This document shows positions 7,831-14,665 of a DNA stretch of 14,899 bases, piece by piece. Position 1 is the first letter of the stretch; each line of letters starts with the position of its first letter. The position numbers were made by a program, and so were the translations under genes. The stretch is from NCBI GenBank assembly GCA_947625445.1, contig CANQOM010000021.1:1-14899 (forward strand). The letters run 5' to 3'. Below the pieces are notes generated by a model. The model saw only the letters and a list, made by a program, of their open reading frames with translations. It did not search any database and was not told where the DNA came from. The stretch comes from Candidatus Gastranaerophilales bacterium (GTDB lineage: Bacteria > Cyanobacteriota > Vampirovibrionia > Gastranaerophilales > Gastranaerophilaceae).

Positions 7831-8682
7831 ATGTCCGAAGAAGCCTTAATATCAAAAGAAAAAAATCCTGTAAACAAAGTTGACAATACAAGCATTGCAG
7901 TTTTTAAGATTATTGACGGAATAAAAGAAATTCTGGAAGAAGACAGTCAACAAAAACAACCTTTGATTTTATCTATTGATGAAAAATTATTAATAAAAAT
8001 AGTAAAAGATTTTGTATGTAACAAACAAAGGCAATGTTTAATCGGAATTACAGGAGAATCTGCATCAGGGAAAACAACTCTTGTAAATTACGTTACAAAA
8101 GCATTAAGAAAGAAGTTATTTAACGAATCATATACTTCTTTATGTTGTGATGATTATTATAAAGATACATCAGAAGAATTAAAGCTTGCAGGGAATTATG
8201 AAAATTTATATAAAACAGGATTTAGTTTTGATAAACCCGAAGCAATAAATTTAGAGTTAATGCGAGCACATTTAATAAGCTTAAAAAACGGATGCGGAGT
8301 TAATGCACCTGAATATGATTTTGTAACATGCGAGAGTATTCCTAATCGTTCATATAAAAATCCGACACAAGCTATTATGGCTGAAGGATTATATGTTTTA
8401 GGAGAAGAACTTGTAGATTTATTTGATATTAAAGTATATGTATTTACACCTTTTGAAAAAATAAAAGAAAGATGGTTTACTCGTGCTATATTAAGAGGAA
8501 AAACAGGTGCGGCAGCAGAACATCAATTTAATGACGTAAACACAACCGCTCAAGTCTACATAAGACCCACAATGAAAAATGCCGATATTGTAATTAACGG
8601 ACTAACTTCTGCAGAATATATTGAAGAAATGACAACAAGGGTCATAAATCTCGTAAACGATGTTCTTAATTTTTACAGGTAA
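7831..8682 (+). CDS. Uridine kinase / phosphoribulokinase-family P-loop kinase
   Basis: A predicted nucleoside- or sugar-phosphate kinase of the Udk/PRK P-loop family, which phosphorylates uridine or cytidine in salvage. From the preferred start it is 283 residues. Motifs: Walker A GESASGKTT (75-83), DDYYKD (107-112), FDKPEA (133-138), PEYDF (160-164, the uridine-site segment of Udk) and MAEGLYVL (183-190, Walker B-like). A DIKVYVFTP strand and an arginine-containing lid (about 209-225) follow. Bacterial Udk is usually near 210 residues, so the first 65 residues are an extension with no recognised domain. The ATG at 7831 has GGAG six bases ahead (7821-7824); the in-frame ATGs at 7786 and 7807 lack a ribosome site, and 7786 lies in a TATAAT. 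The family call is firm; uridine as the substrate is only a family-based inference, and a related kinase is possible. Confidence 0.8.
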   Translation: MSEEALISKEKNPVNKVDNTSIAVFKIIDGIKEILEEDSQQKQPLILSIDEKLLIKIVKDFVCNKQRQCLIGITGESASGKTTLVNYVTKALRKKLFNESYTSLCCDDYYKDTSEELKLAGNYENLYKTGFSFDKPEAINLELMRAHLISLKNGCGVNAPEYDFVTCESIPNRSYKNPTQAIMAEGLYVLGEELVDLFDIKVYVFTPFEKIKERWFTRAILRGKTGAAAEHQFNDVNTTAQVYIRPTMKNADIVINGLTSAEYIEEMTTRVINLVNDVLNFYR

Positions 8683-8704
8683 AAATTAATCAAATAAATT
8701 ATAG

Positions 8705-8741
8705 AAATTTACATTTTTGTTAAAAAATGTAAATTTTTTTT
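8705..8741 (+). terminator. AT-rich hairpin terminator after the kinase gene
   Basis: A perfect 14-bp inverted repeat (8705-8718 with 8723-8736; arm AAATTTACATTTTT) has a four-base GTTA loop and runs into eight T residues. It lies 22 bases after the kinase stop. The stem is almost all A-T, so it is weaker than the pnp terminator but has the right geometry. Confidence 0.75.
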
Positions 8742-8926
8742 GTCATAAATTCAAAAAAAATTAAAGAAAAAATAATAAAATACCGATATAAATTACTGTA
8801 ATATAAGTATTTTTAAAAATAAAAAGAATAAACACAAGGCTAAAATGGAAAATAAACAAAAAGGCAATTATTATTCTTTAAATGTTTTATTATTCATGTA
8901 GTCTTGTCAAAGTAAAGGAGTAGCGA
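8742..8926 (+). other. Spacer upstream of the two small unknown genes
   Basis: This very AT-rich stretch separates the kinase terminator from the GTG at 8927. It must hold the promoter of the small gene pair, but I see no pair of boxes at good spacing; TAATAT/TATAAG around 8799-8807 is the only -10-like run. A possible 18-codon ORF (8845-8901, AAGG five bases upstream) lies just ahead and could be a leader peptide or chance. No RNA gene is recognisable. Confidence 0.4.
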
Positions 8927-9211
8927 GTGGCAAAACCTACCGCAATGACAGTGCTACAAGTTAATATAAGCAGATTCATAAACTTTTTGAACTACTTAAG
9001 AACGTACTTAAAGAAAAAGAATCCGATAAAAACGTTTATAAACGATACATTAACTTTTATTAATGAGTTATTAAACGTAAAGAAGAAGCTCAAAAAGATT
9101 GAATACCGTATTAACTATGAAAGATACAAACTTAAAAAGACGGAACTGATTCTGGCACAGAATTCGGAGCACGTATTTTTAAGAGGAAGATCACTAAATC
9201 AGACAAGGTAG
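8927..9211 (+). CDS. Unknown small, highly basic helical protein
   Basis: I do not recognise this 94-residue protein. It starts at GTG, supported by an excellent AAAGGAG (8914-8920) six bases upstream. The N-terminal 30 residues (VNISRFINFLNYLRTYLKK) look like an amphipathic helix. Residues 50-75 are lysine-rich (NVKKKLKKIEYRINYERYKLKK) with heptad-like hydrophobics, so a charged helix or coiled coil is likely, and the protein should have a very high isoelectric point. No signal peptide, cysteine pair or nucleotide-binding motif is visible. The stop TAG is followed after six bases by the next ATG, whose AAGG ribosome site overlaps the end of this gene, so the two are translationally coupled. 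A DNA-, RNA- or membrane-surface-binding role would suit the charge, but that is only a guess. Confidence 0.75.
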   Translation: MAKPTAMTVLQVNISRFINFLNYLRTYLKKKNPIKTFINDTLTFINELLNVKKKLKKIEYRINYERYKLKKTELILAQNSEHVFLRGRSLNQTR

Positions 9212-9217
9212 TAAATC

Positions 9218-9559
9218 ATGGGATTTCTGGTAACATTCAACAGAAAAATGTATTTAACTCAATATATCAATCATCTTCAATCAAAGATAACTGATATAAC
9301 ATCTCAACGTTTAAATTTATCAGATTCAATAACAAAATTAACATCACAAATTGGAGATATAGGAAATACAGATTCGCCTGCCGTAAAGAAATTAGAGGCA
9401 AGAAAGGCGGAACTTGAGAATTTAGATAAAAAGATGGATGCCGAACTTCAAAAATATCAAACACAATTACAAGCGGCACAAACAGAATTACAATCAGCCG
9501 ACCAAGCACTTCAACAAAATATTCAAAAATCATTTACCTATAATCTTGGAGGCGGTTAG
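9218..9559 (+). CDS. Unknown small coiled-coil protein
   Basis: I do not recognise this 113-residue protein. Residues 14-45 and 55-105 are strongly helical with heptad spacing and many Gln, Leu, Ala and Ser residues. A short break containing Gly-Asn-Thr-Asp-Ser-Pro (about 49-54) separates them, predicting an antiparallel helical hairpin or coiled coil. The end is a glycine-rich tail (SFTYNLGGG). It has no cysteine, no membrane segment and no signal peptide. The shape resembles small structural or secreted helical-hairpin proteins in general, but no named family can be assigned and there is no WXG motif. The ATG has AAGG (9205-9208) nine bases ahead, inside the preceding gene. An efficient terminator starts eight bases after its stop, so the pair forms a closed two-gene unit. 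Confidence 0.8.
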   Translation: MGFLVTFNRKMYLTQYINHLQSKITDITSQRLNLSDSITKLTSQIGDIGNTDSPAVKKLEARKAELENLDKKMDAELQKYQTQLQAAQTELQSADQALQQNIQKSFTYNLGGG

Positions 9560-9566
9560 AAATTTT

Positions 9567-9597
9567 AAAAGAAGCAGAGAAATCTGCTTCTTTTGTT
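9567..9597 (+). terminator. Strong intrinsic terminator with GAAA loop
   Basis: AAAAGAAGCAGA (9567-9578) pairs perfectly with TCTGCTTCTTTT (9583-9594) around a GAAA tetraloop, and the distal arm ends in the T run. It separates the two-gene unit from the fatty-acid cluster. The TTGACA of the next promoter begins six bases later. Confidence 0.95.
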
Positions 9598-9599
9598 AT

Positions 9600-9627
9600 T
9601 TGACAAAATAATTCTTCTATTTAAAAA
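9600..9627 (+). promoter_or_regulatory. Promoter of the DUF177-rpmF-plsX-fab cluster
   Basis: A perfect TTGACA (9600-9605), then a 16-base spacer, then TAAAAA (9622-9627, four of six matches to TATAAT). Transcription would begin about seven bases later, at or one base before the ATG at 9635. No Shine-Dalgarno lies between. Position directly after a terminator and before a long co-directional gene set supports the call. Confidence 0.6.
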
Positions 9628-9634
9628 TAAAACA

Positions 9635-10126
9635 ATGAAGATTAAAATTTCAGATATTGAAAATAAAGAGGGAAAAACAGAGCACATTAACTTTTCTGAA
9701 GTATACGAAGAGTTTAATAAGACTGTACCGGTTAAAGCTGATTTAACAATAAAAATAACAGGAAATGTTATAAAAATTTATGCAAAAATTAAAGCTTTAT
9801 TAAATTTAACATGTGACATTTGTTTAAAAGAATTTACAAAAGAATTTAATTTTGAGACAGAAGAATACTATATCAAAAACAGTCTTAATGATAGTTATAC
9901 AAAGGAATTTGAGATAACTGAAGATAATTTTACGGAAGATTTAAACGGACAAGATGAAATAGATATATCAAATTTTGTTTACCAATGCGTAATATTACAT
10001 ATACCAAATAAGCTTGTTTGTGATATAAATTGTAATGGAGATGAAAATATAGCAAAATATATAAAAAAAGATTTTTCCGATCCAAGATTAGAGGTATTTA
10101 AAAAAATTAAAACAGAAAAGGAATAG
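9635..10126 (+). CDS. yceD: DUF177 (YceD-family) protein, 23S rRNA accumulation factor homologue
   Basis: A DUF177/YceD family protein of 163 residues. The E. coli member is linked to 23S rRNA accumulation and sits next to rpmF, as here. Sequence support: the CDICLKEF motif (Cys60, Cys63), a second cysteine pair near the end (Cys129, Cys133 in LVCDINCNG), acidic DEIDISNFVYQCVILHIP, and the classic C-terminal DPRLEVFKKIK. The four cysteines could bind a metal, and all are kept. I place the start at ATG 9635: an in-frame TTG at 9593 lies within the upstream terminator, while residues after 9635 match the usual N-terminus. No ribosome site precedes it, in keeping with a leaderless message. The gene ends five bases before rpmF. 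Confidence 0.88.
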   Translation: MKIKISDIENKEGKTEHINFSEVYEEFNKTVPVKADLTIKITGNVIKIYAKIKALLNLTCDICLKEFTKEFNFETEEYYIKNSLNDSYTKEFEITEDNFTEDLNGQDEIDISNFVYQCVILHIPNKLVCDINCNGDENIAKYIKKDFSDPRLEVFKKIKTEKE

Positions 10127-10131
10127 AAACT

Positions 10132-10332
10132 ATGGCAGTACCAAAGAAAAGAACAGGTAAAGCAAAACAAGCATCAAGAAGAGCAAACTGGAAAGGGACA
10201 GTACCCGAAACAACAATTTGTACAAATTGCGGTGCAACAATATTAACACATACAGTATGTACTGAATGCGGTTCATATAAAGGAAAAGTTGTAAGTAAAA
10301 AGTTTGCAAAAACAGAACAATCAGCTGAATAG
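10132..10332 (+). CDS. rpmF: 50S ribosomal protein L32
   Basis: L32 is a small zinc-ribbon protein of the large ribosomal subunit. The 66 residues start with the conserved MAVPKKRTGKAKQASRRANW (mature protein normally loses Met1). They contain the full C+ zinc ribbon: Cys30-x2-Cys33 and Cys43-x2-Cys46. This is the zinc-dependent form, not the cysteine-free paralogue. The ATG has AAAAGGA (10116-10122) nine bases ahead, within the DUF177 gene. The order DUF177-rpmF-plsX-fabH is widely conserved and links ribosome and membrane-lipid production. Confidence 0.97.
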   Translation: MAVPKKRTGKAKQASRRANWKGTVPETTICTNCGATILTHTVCTECGSYKGKVVSKKFAKTEQSAE

Positions 10333-10359
10333 GAAACAATAACGGGGATATAAAGTAGT

Positions 10360-11421
10360 ATGACTAGGATAGCTATAGATGCAATGGGAGGAGATAATGC
10401 CCCCAGAGCGATAGTTGAAGGAGCCGTATGGGCATCAATGGAATATAACATCCCGATAGAATTAGTCGGAAAGTTATATGATATTGAACGAGAACTGGAT
10501 AGAATAGACCAAGAAGGGATAGTTTGTTCTGTAGGGGGAGGAATATTTCCGCCTAAGAGAATAAAAGTCAATTTAAAGTCATTAGATATAAAAAAGACTC
10601 AAGCTTCAGAAGTAATAGAAATGGGAGAAGCTCCGGGGCAAGCAATAAGGAAAAAGAAAAATTCTTCAATAGTGCTTGCGGTAAATGCAGTAGTTACAGG
10701 TAGTTCAGATGCAGTTGTTGCAGCAGGTTCAACAGGTGCTGCAATGGGTGCAAGTTTATTTGGGTTGGGCAGACTTCCCGGCATAGAAAGACCAGCTATT
10801 GCTACTGTAATTCCAACAATGAAAGGCCCATTAGTATTAATTGATTCCGGAGCTAACACGGATTGTACACCTGTAATGTTGTTCCAATTCGGTTTAATGG
10901 GCTCAATTTATGCTAAATCAGTATTAGGAATAGAAAATCCAAGAGTAGCATTACTTAATATAGGAGAAGAGGCAGGTAAAGGCGACGAACTTGCAAAAGA
11001 TACATATAAATTATTTGATGAGAGTAAAGATAAAATAAACTTTATAGGAAACGCTGAAGGAAAAGAAATATTCTTAGGAAATTGTGATGTAATAGTTTGC
11101 GACGGATTTGTAGGTAATGTTACATTGAAAACAATTGAAGGCGTGGCAAGAATGTTTTTCTATATGATAAAACAGGAATTTGTTCACGATACATTTTCAA
11201 AGATAGTAGGGTTAATGGTAAGACCTATTTTAAAGAAAATGTATTCCAAAATAAATTATGAAGAATTTGGCGGAGCTCTTTTACTTGGAGTAAAAGGGAT
11301 AACAGTAATATGTCATGGACGTTCAAGCGCATATGCAATAAAGAACGCTGTAAAAGTAGCATATAATGCGGTAGAATCAGGAGTAAATAAAAGTATTGCA
11401 TCGCATTACGGGGAGTTATAA
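10360..11421 (+). CDS. plsX: Phosphate acyltransferase PlsX
   Basis: PlsX converts acyl-ACP and phosphate to acyl-phosphate, the acyl donor for PlsY in glycerophospholipid synthesis; it is a peripheral membrane enzyme. The 353 residues show IAIDAMGGDNAP (5-14), GSTGAAMGA (123-131), KGPLVLIDSGANTDCTP (155-171), GEEAGKGDE (202-210) and CDGFVGNVTLKTIEG (247-261), all hallmarks of the family. Length is slightly above the usual 330-345; a segment at about 60-80 before the ASEVIEMGE motif may account for this. The hydrophobic/basic stretch near 265-295 fits the membrane-touching helices. The start has GGGG twelve bases upstream, a long spacing, and the gap from rpmF is 27 bases. Expression is presumably within the cluster operon. 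Confidence 0.97.
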   Translation: MTRIAIDAMGGDNAPRAIVEGAVWASMEYNIPIELVGKLYDIERELDRIDQEGIVCSVGGGIFPPKRIKVNLKSLDIKKTQASEVIEMGEAPGQAIRKKKNSSIVLAVNAVVTGSSDAVVAAGSTGAAMGASLFGLGRLPGIERPAIATVIPTMKGPLVLIDSGANTDCTPVMLFQFGLMGSIYAKSVLGIENPRVALLNIGEEAGKGDELAKDTYKLFDESKDKINFIGNAEGKEIFLGNCDVIVCDGFVGNVTLKTIEGVARMFFYMIKQEFVHDTFSKIVGLMVRPILKKMYSKINYEEFGGALLLGVKGITVICHGRSSAYAIKNAVKVAYNAVESGVNKSIASHYGEL

Positions 11422-11427
11422 CATAAT

Positions 11428-12429
11428 ATGAGTAGTATTCCGATAAAAATAGCGGGGATAAGCTTTCAAGTCCCGGAAACAGTCGTAACAAATGAAGATT
11501 TAACCAAAATAATAGATACTTCGGATGAATGGATAAGAACAAGAACCGGAATAGAAAGAAGGCATGTTCTGTCAGGAAACGAGTCTGCGGTAGAAATGGG
11601 TATTAAAGCAGCTGAAAAAGTATTAAAAACATCAAAAATTGATGCTGATAAAATTGATTTTATAATAGCAGCTGCAAGTGTAGAAACACATGCATATCCT
11701 TCATCAGCCTGTGAAATACAAGCAGCAATAGGAGCCGTAAATGCAGCATGTTTTGATATAACTGCAGCATGCTCAGGATTGATATACGGAATGGGGATAG
11801 CAAGAGCACTAATCAAATCAGAAACCGCAAAAACAGTTCTGATAGTTGCAACAGATGCCGTTTCACGATGCCTTGATTGGTCAGACAGAACATCATGCGT
11901 ATTATTTGGTGACGGAGCAGGAGCAATGATGCTTACTGTTTCTGATGACGAACAAGATGATATTCTTGCGGTTGATTTAAAAGCAGAAGGTCAATACGGA
12001 AACTTTATCAAAATGCCGTTCCCCGGAAAAAATTGTCCATTAGTTGAACCTAATAATGAGGAAAAAATGTTCATTAAAATGGACGGAAAGGAAGTATATA
12101 AATACGTTGTTACAAAGCTTCCCGGATATATTGAAGAATGTGTAGCAAAATCAGGCTTAAAAATGAATGAAATAGATTATTTAATACCACATCAAGCAAA
12201 CATGAGAATAATAGAAGCATTAGAAAAACGACTTGAATTTAACCCTGATAATGTTATTTCAAACATTCAAGAATATGCTAATACATCAGCAGCTTCAATC
12301 CCGATAGCACTAACAGAAGCAATTAAATCAGGAAAAATAAAGTTACCTGCCACTGCAATTTTAACAGGATTCGGAGCAGGTATGACAGTTGGCACTACAG
12401 TTGTTAAATTAAGAGAAGGTATAGCTTGA
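11428..12429 (+). CDS. fabH: 3-oxoacyl-ACP synthase III (FabH)
   Basis: FabH starts fatty-acid synthesis by condensing an acyl-CoA primer, typically acetyl-CoA or branched acyl-CoA, with malonyl-ACP in the cytosol. The 333 residues contain the complete catalytic triad: Cys115 in TAACSGLIYG, His255 in PHQANMRI and Asn285 in YANTSAAS. Other family marks are DEWIRTRTGIERR (33-45), FGDGAGAM (160-167) and the C-terminal GFGAGMTVGT. YANTSA replaces the more common YGNTSA, a small change. Primer choice cannot be read from the sequence. A GGGGAG ribosome site (11410-11415) inside the plsX end lies 12 bases before the ATG, and the gap to plsX is six bases. Its TGA overlaps the fabD ATG by one base (TGATG), so translation is coupled. 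Confidence 0.97.
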   Translation: MSSIPIKIAGISFQVPETVVTNEDLTKIIDTSDEWIRTRTGIERRHVLSGNESAVEMGIKAAEKVLKTSKIDADKIDFIIAAASVETHAYPSSACEIQAAIGAVNAACFDITAACSGLIYGMGIARALIKSETAKTVLIVATDAVSRCLDWSDRTSCVLFGDGAGAMMLTVSDDEQDDILAVDLKAEGQYGNFIKMPFPGKNCPLVEPNNEEKMFIKMDGKEVYKYVVTKLPGYIEECVAKSGLKMNEIDYLIPHQANMRIIEALEKRLEFNPDNVISNIQEYANTSAASIPIALTEAIKSGKIKLPATAILTGFGAGMTVGTTVVKLREGIA

Positions 12430-13376
12430 TGAAAAAGTATGCATTAATATTCCCGGGGCAAGGTGCTCAAAAACAAGGAATGGGTAAAGATTTATATGAA
12501 TATTCTTCTGCAGCAAAAAAAGTTTTTGATACTGCAGATGAAGTTTTGGGAAGAAGTATTTCAGAAATTTGTTTTAACGGTTCCGAAGAAGAATTAACAG
12601 AAACAATAAATTCGCAACCTTGTATTTTAACAGTTTCTCTTGCGGCATATGAAGCATTAAAAGAAAAATGCGATATAGAAATAAAAGCATCGGCAGGTCA
12701 TAGCCTAGGAGAATATGCGGCATTATATTCTGCCGGAGTATTGGATTTAAAGAGCGTATTACAATTAATACAAAAAAGAGCAAAATTAATGAACGATGCG
12801 GCTCAAAGTTCAAACGGAGCTATGGCTGCAGTTTTGGGTTTAGATAATGAATCAGTGATTAATTTAGCAAAAAACATGCAAAATGTTTATATTGCAAACT
12901 TTAATTCTCCGGGACAAATTGTTATTACGGGAGACAAAGAAGAAATTAATAAAAATATTGACATTTTTAAAGAAGCCGGAGCTAAAAGAGTAATACCTCT
13001 TGCAGTTTCAGGTGCTTTTCATTCTCCTTATATGCAAAAAGCGGCAGATGAATTTGTTAAATATGTAAATAATTTTAATTTTAACAATGCCAATTGGAAT
13101 GTATACACAAATGTTGATGCACAGTCTGAAGTACAAGGAAGTATATTTAAGGAAAAATTACCCAAACAAATTTCATCTTCGGTAATGTGGACTCAAACAA
13201 TTAATAATATAGTAAATGACGGAATTATGAATTTTATAGAAATAGGGCCGGGAAAAGTTCTGGCTGGGTTAAATAAAAAAATCAACTCTGAAATTAATAC
13301 ATTTAATATCTATGATGTAACATCGTTAAATAACATTATAGAGTCTATAAAAGAAAAAGAAGGATGCTTAAATTAA
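12429..13376 (+). CDS. fabD: Malonyl-CoA:ACP malonyltransferase (FabD)
   Basis: FabD transfers malonyl from CoA to the ACP phosphopantetheine arm, giving the extender for FabH and FabF. The 315 residues carry the FPGQGAQKQGMG opening (Gln11 in the oxyanion area), the nucleophile elbow GHSLGEY with Ser92, Arg117 in the KRAKLM helix for the malonyl carboxylate, and catalytic His198 in SGAFHSP. Length fits the family. I chose the ATG at 12429 in the TGATG overlap with fabH, not the in-frame TTG one codon earlier; GAAGG (12415-12419) lies nine bases ahead. Its stop TAA overlaps the ATG of the next small ORF by one base in a TAATG arrangement. Confidence 0.96.
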   Translation: MKKYALIFPGQGAQKQGMGKDLYEYSSAAKKVFDTADEVLGRSISEICFNGSEEELTETINSQPCILTVSLAAYEALKEKCDIEIKASAGHSLGEYAALYSAGVLDLKSVLQLIQKRAKLMNDAAQSSNGAMAAVLGLDNESVINLAKNMQNVYIANFNSPGQIVITGDKEEINKNIDIFKEAGAKRVIPLAVSGAFHSPYMQKAADEFVKYVNNFNFNNANWNVYTNVDAQSEVQGSIFKEKLPKQISSSVMWTQTINNIVNDGIMNFIEIGPGKVLAGLNKKINSEINTFNIYDVTSLNNIIESIKEKEGCLN

Positions 13377-13609
13377 TGAGAGTAAATTTAGAAAATTGTA
13401 TAAAAAAGCCAAGTAAAAATACAATAAAATTTATAAAAAAACACCCGGAAATGAGTTCAACTAACCCATACATAATGACGGGTAAAATATTTTCAATGGA
13501 CAAAGTTAATAAAAGCCTTAATAAAAAGAATCTTATTGAATTTATGAGAGATAAAATTACTAATATAAAGGAAAAAGTATGTCAGAAAATGAGAACAAAG
13601 TTGCATTAA
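13376..13609 (+). CDS. Small basic ORF between fabD and fabG, function unknown
   Basis: I recognise no family for this 77-residue protein. It is rich in lysine and asparagine, with Lys-Lys pairs throughout and an amphipathic C-terminal helix (NLIEFMRDKITNIKEKV). It has two cysteines and no signal peptide or membrane segment. Its ATG overlaps the fabD stop as TAATG, the same coupling style as fabH-fabD, with AGAAGGA (13357-13363) twelve bases ahead; an in-frame ATG at 13364 is an alternative. It fills the 202-base space before fabG and runs 31 bases into fabG in another frame. An open frame of this size in such AT-rich DNA, plus the overlap, argue that it is translated, but the lysine/asparagine content is also what random AT-rich sequence gives. 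Confidence 0.5.
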   Translation: MRVNLENCIKKPSKNTIKFIKKHPEMSSTNPYIMTGKIFSMDKVNKSLNKKNLIEFMRDKITNIKEKVCQKMRTKLH

Positions 13610-14313
13610 TAACCGGAGCCTCAAGAGGAATAGGGAAAGCATGTGCAATAGAGCTTGCAAAAGCAGGATATGATGTAGCTATAAGTTATGCAGGAAATGA
13701 TGAAGCTGCAAATAAAACAGTTAATGAGTTAAAAGAACTTGGTGTAAACGCAAAATCATATAAGTTCAATGTTGCAGATAAAGAAGCATGCCAAAAAGCG
13801 GTTGAAGAAATATTAGCTGATTTCAAGAAAGTTGATGTACTCGTCAATAACGCAGGTATAACAAGAGATGGTCTATTCATGAGAATGAATAGTGAAAACT
13901 GGGAAGCAGTTATAAATACAAACTTAAACAGTGCATTTTATATGACAAATTCAATAATAAAAACAATGGTAAAACAAAGATACGGATGTATAATAAATAT
14001 GTCAAGTATTGTAGGTATAATGGGGAATGCAGGTCAAGCAAATTATGCATCGGCAAAAGCAGGTTTGATTGGGCTAACAAAATCATTGGCAAAAGAGTTA
14101 GGTTCAAGAAATATAAGAGTAAATGCAATAGCTCCCGGATTTATTCAAACTGACATGACAAAAGATTTAGACGTAGAAAAAATAGCAGAACATATTCCTC
14201 TCAAACGTTTAGGTCAGCCTGAAGATATAGCAAAAGCAGTTAAATTCTTAGCAGAAGACGGTTTATATGTAACAGGACAAGTACTGGGAGTTGATGGCGG
14301 ACTTGTAGTGTAA
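13579..14313 (+). CDS. fabG: 3-oxoacyl-ACP reductase (FabG)
   Basis: FabG reduces 3-oxoacyl-ACP to 3-hydroxyacyl-ACP with NADPH, the first reduction in each elongation round. It is a 244-residue short-chain dehydrogenase with a Rossmann fold. Visible are the nucleotide loop TGASRGIG (12-19), NNAG (90-93) and the complete tetrad Asn115, Ser143, Tyr156 and Lys160 (YASAK), with spacings identical to E. coli FabG. IAPGFIQTDMT and the C-terminal GQVLGVDGGLVV are typical. The ATG has a strong AAAGGA (13567-13572) six bases upstream, so it can be translated independently of the overlapping small ORF. No terminator follows; acpP begins 92 bases later behind its own promoter. Confidence 0.97.
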   Translation: MSENENKVALITGASRGIGKACAIELAKAGYDVAISYAGNDEAANKTVNELKELGVNAKSYKFNVADKEACQKAVEEILADFKKVDVLVNNAGITRDGLFMRMNSENWEAVINTNLNSAFYMTNSIIKTMVKQRYGCIINMSSIVGIMGNAGQANYASAKAGLIGLTKSLAKELGSRNIRVNAIAPGFIQTDMTKDLDVEKIAEHIPLKRLGQPEDIAKAVKFLAEDGLYVTGQVLGVDGGLVV

Positions 14314-14325
14314 TAATAAATTAAC

Positions 14326-14339
14326 AAATTTGCAAATTT
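14326..14339. repeat. 14-bp perfect palindrome, candidate operator
   Basis: AAATTTGCAAATTT is self-complementary across all 14 bases and covers the predicted -35 region of the acpP promoter, where a repressor could block polymerase. It does not resemble the FapR or FabT sites I remember closely enough to name a regulator. In AT-rich DNA a chance palindrome of mostly A/T is not negligible. Confidence 0.45.
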
Positions 14340-14357
14340 ATATGTAAATAGTATAAT
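14330..14357 (+). promoter_or_regulatory. acpP promoter
   Basis: TTGCAA (14330-14335, four of six matches to TTGACA), a 16-base spacer, then a perfect TATAAT (14352-14357). Transcription would start near 14364, about 40 bases before the acpP ATG. A separate promoter suits acpP, whose product is needed in far larger amounts than the Fab enzymes. Confidence 0.6.
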
Positions 14358-14405
14358 AAATTCATAATAAATAATAAGTTATCAGAAAAAAATGAGGTAA
14401 AAAAA

Positions 14406-14639
14406 ATGAGTGACATTCTAGAAAGAGTAAAAAAAGTTGTTGTAGAACAATTAAGCGTTGATGAAAGCGCAGTTACTCCGGAAGCAAGTTTTACTGCTGA
14501 TTTAGGTGCAGATTCTTTAGATACAGTAGAATTAGTAATGGCTTTTGAAGAAGAATTCGGATGCGAAATTCCTGATGAAGAAGCTGAAAAAATAGCAACA
14601 GTACAAGATGCGGTAAACTATATCGAAGCAAATTCATAA
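14406..14639 (+). CDS. acpP: Acyl carrier protein
   Basis: AcpP carries growing acyl chains on 4'-phosphopantetheine for all fatty-acid enzymes in the cytosol. The 77-residue, highly acidic four-helix protein has the attachment motif [12 protein letters not shown], with Ser37 as the modified serine, and acidic helix II ([16 protein letters not shown]), which docks partner enzymes. Length and sequence are fully typical. The ATG follows TGAGGT (14393-14398) at seven bases, a good ribosome site. It lies between fabG and fabF as in many bacteria, but with its own predicted promoter upstream and a hairpin downstream, which would uncouple its expression from its neighbours. Confidence 0.98.
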   Translation: MSDILERVKKVVVEQLSVDESAVTPEASFTADLGADSLDTVELVMAFEEEFGCEIPDEEAEKIATVQDAVNYIEANS

Positions 14640-14665
14640 TTGCCCGATAGATAAACAAAAAGTTT

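Noticed and set aside
8705..8741. AT-rich inverted repeat considered as a protein-binding operator or mobile-element end
   Set aside because: Perfect stem, short loop and eight following T residues just after a stop codon fit a terminator better; no transposase or target duplication is nearby.
9218..9559. WXG100/ESX-type secreted protein
   Set aside because: Size and helical-hairpin shape are suggestive, but there is no WXG motif at the turn and no secretion gene in the window.
9593..9634. In-frame TTG extension of DUF177
   Set aside because: It lies in the terminator stem/T run and upstream of the predicted transcription start; family similarity begins at the ATG at 9635.
10107..10571. Minus-strand 154-codon hydrophobic-looking ORF across rpmF and plsX
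   Set aside because: It covers certain L32 and PlsX sequence on the other strand; its apparent hydrophobicity follows from the complement of charged codons.
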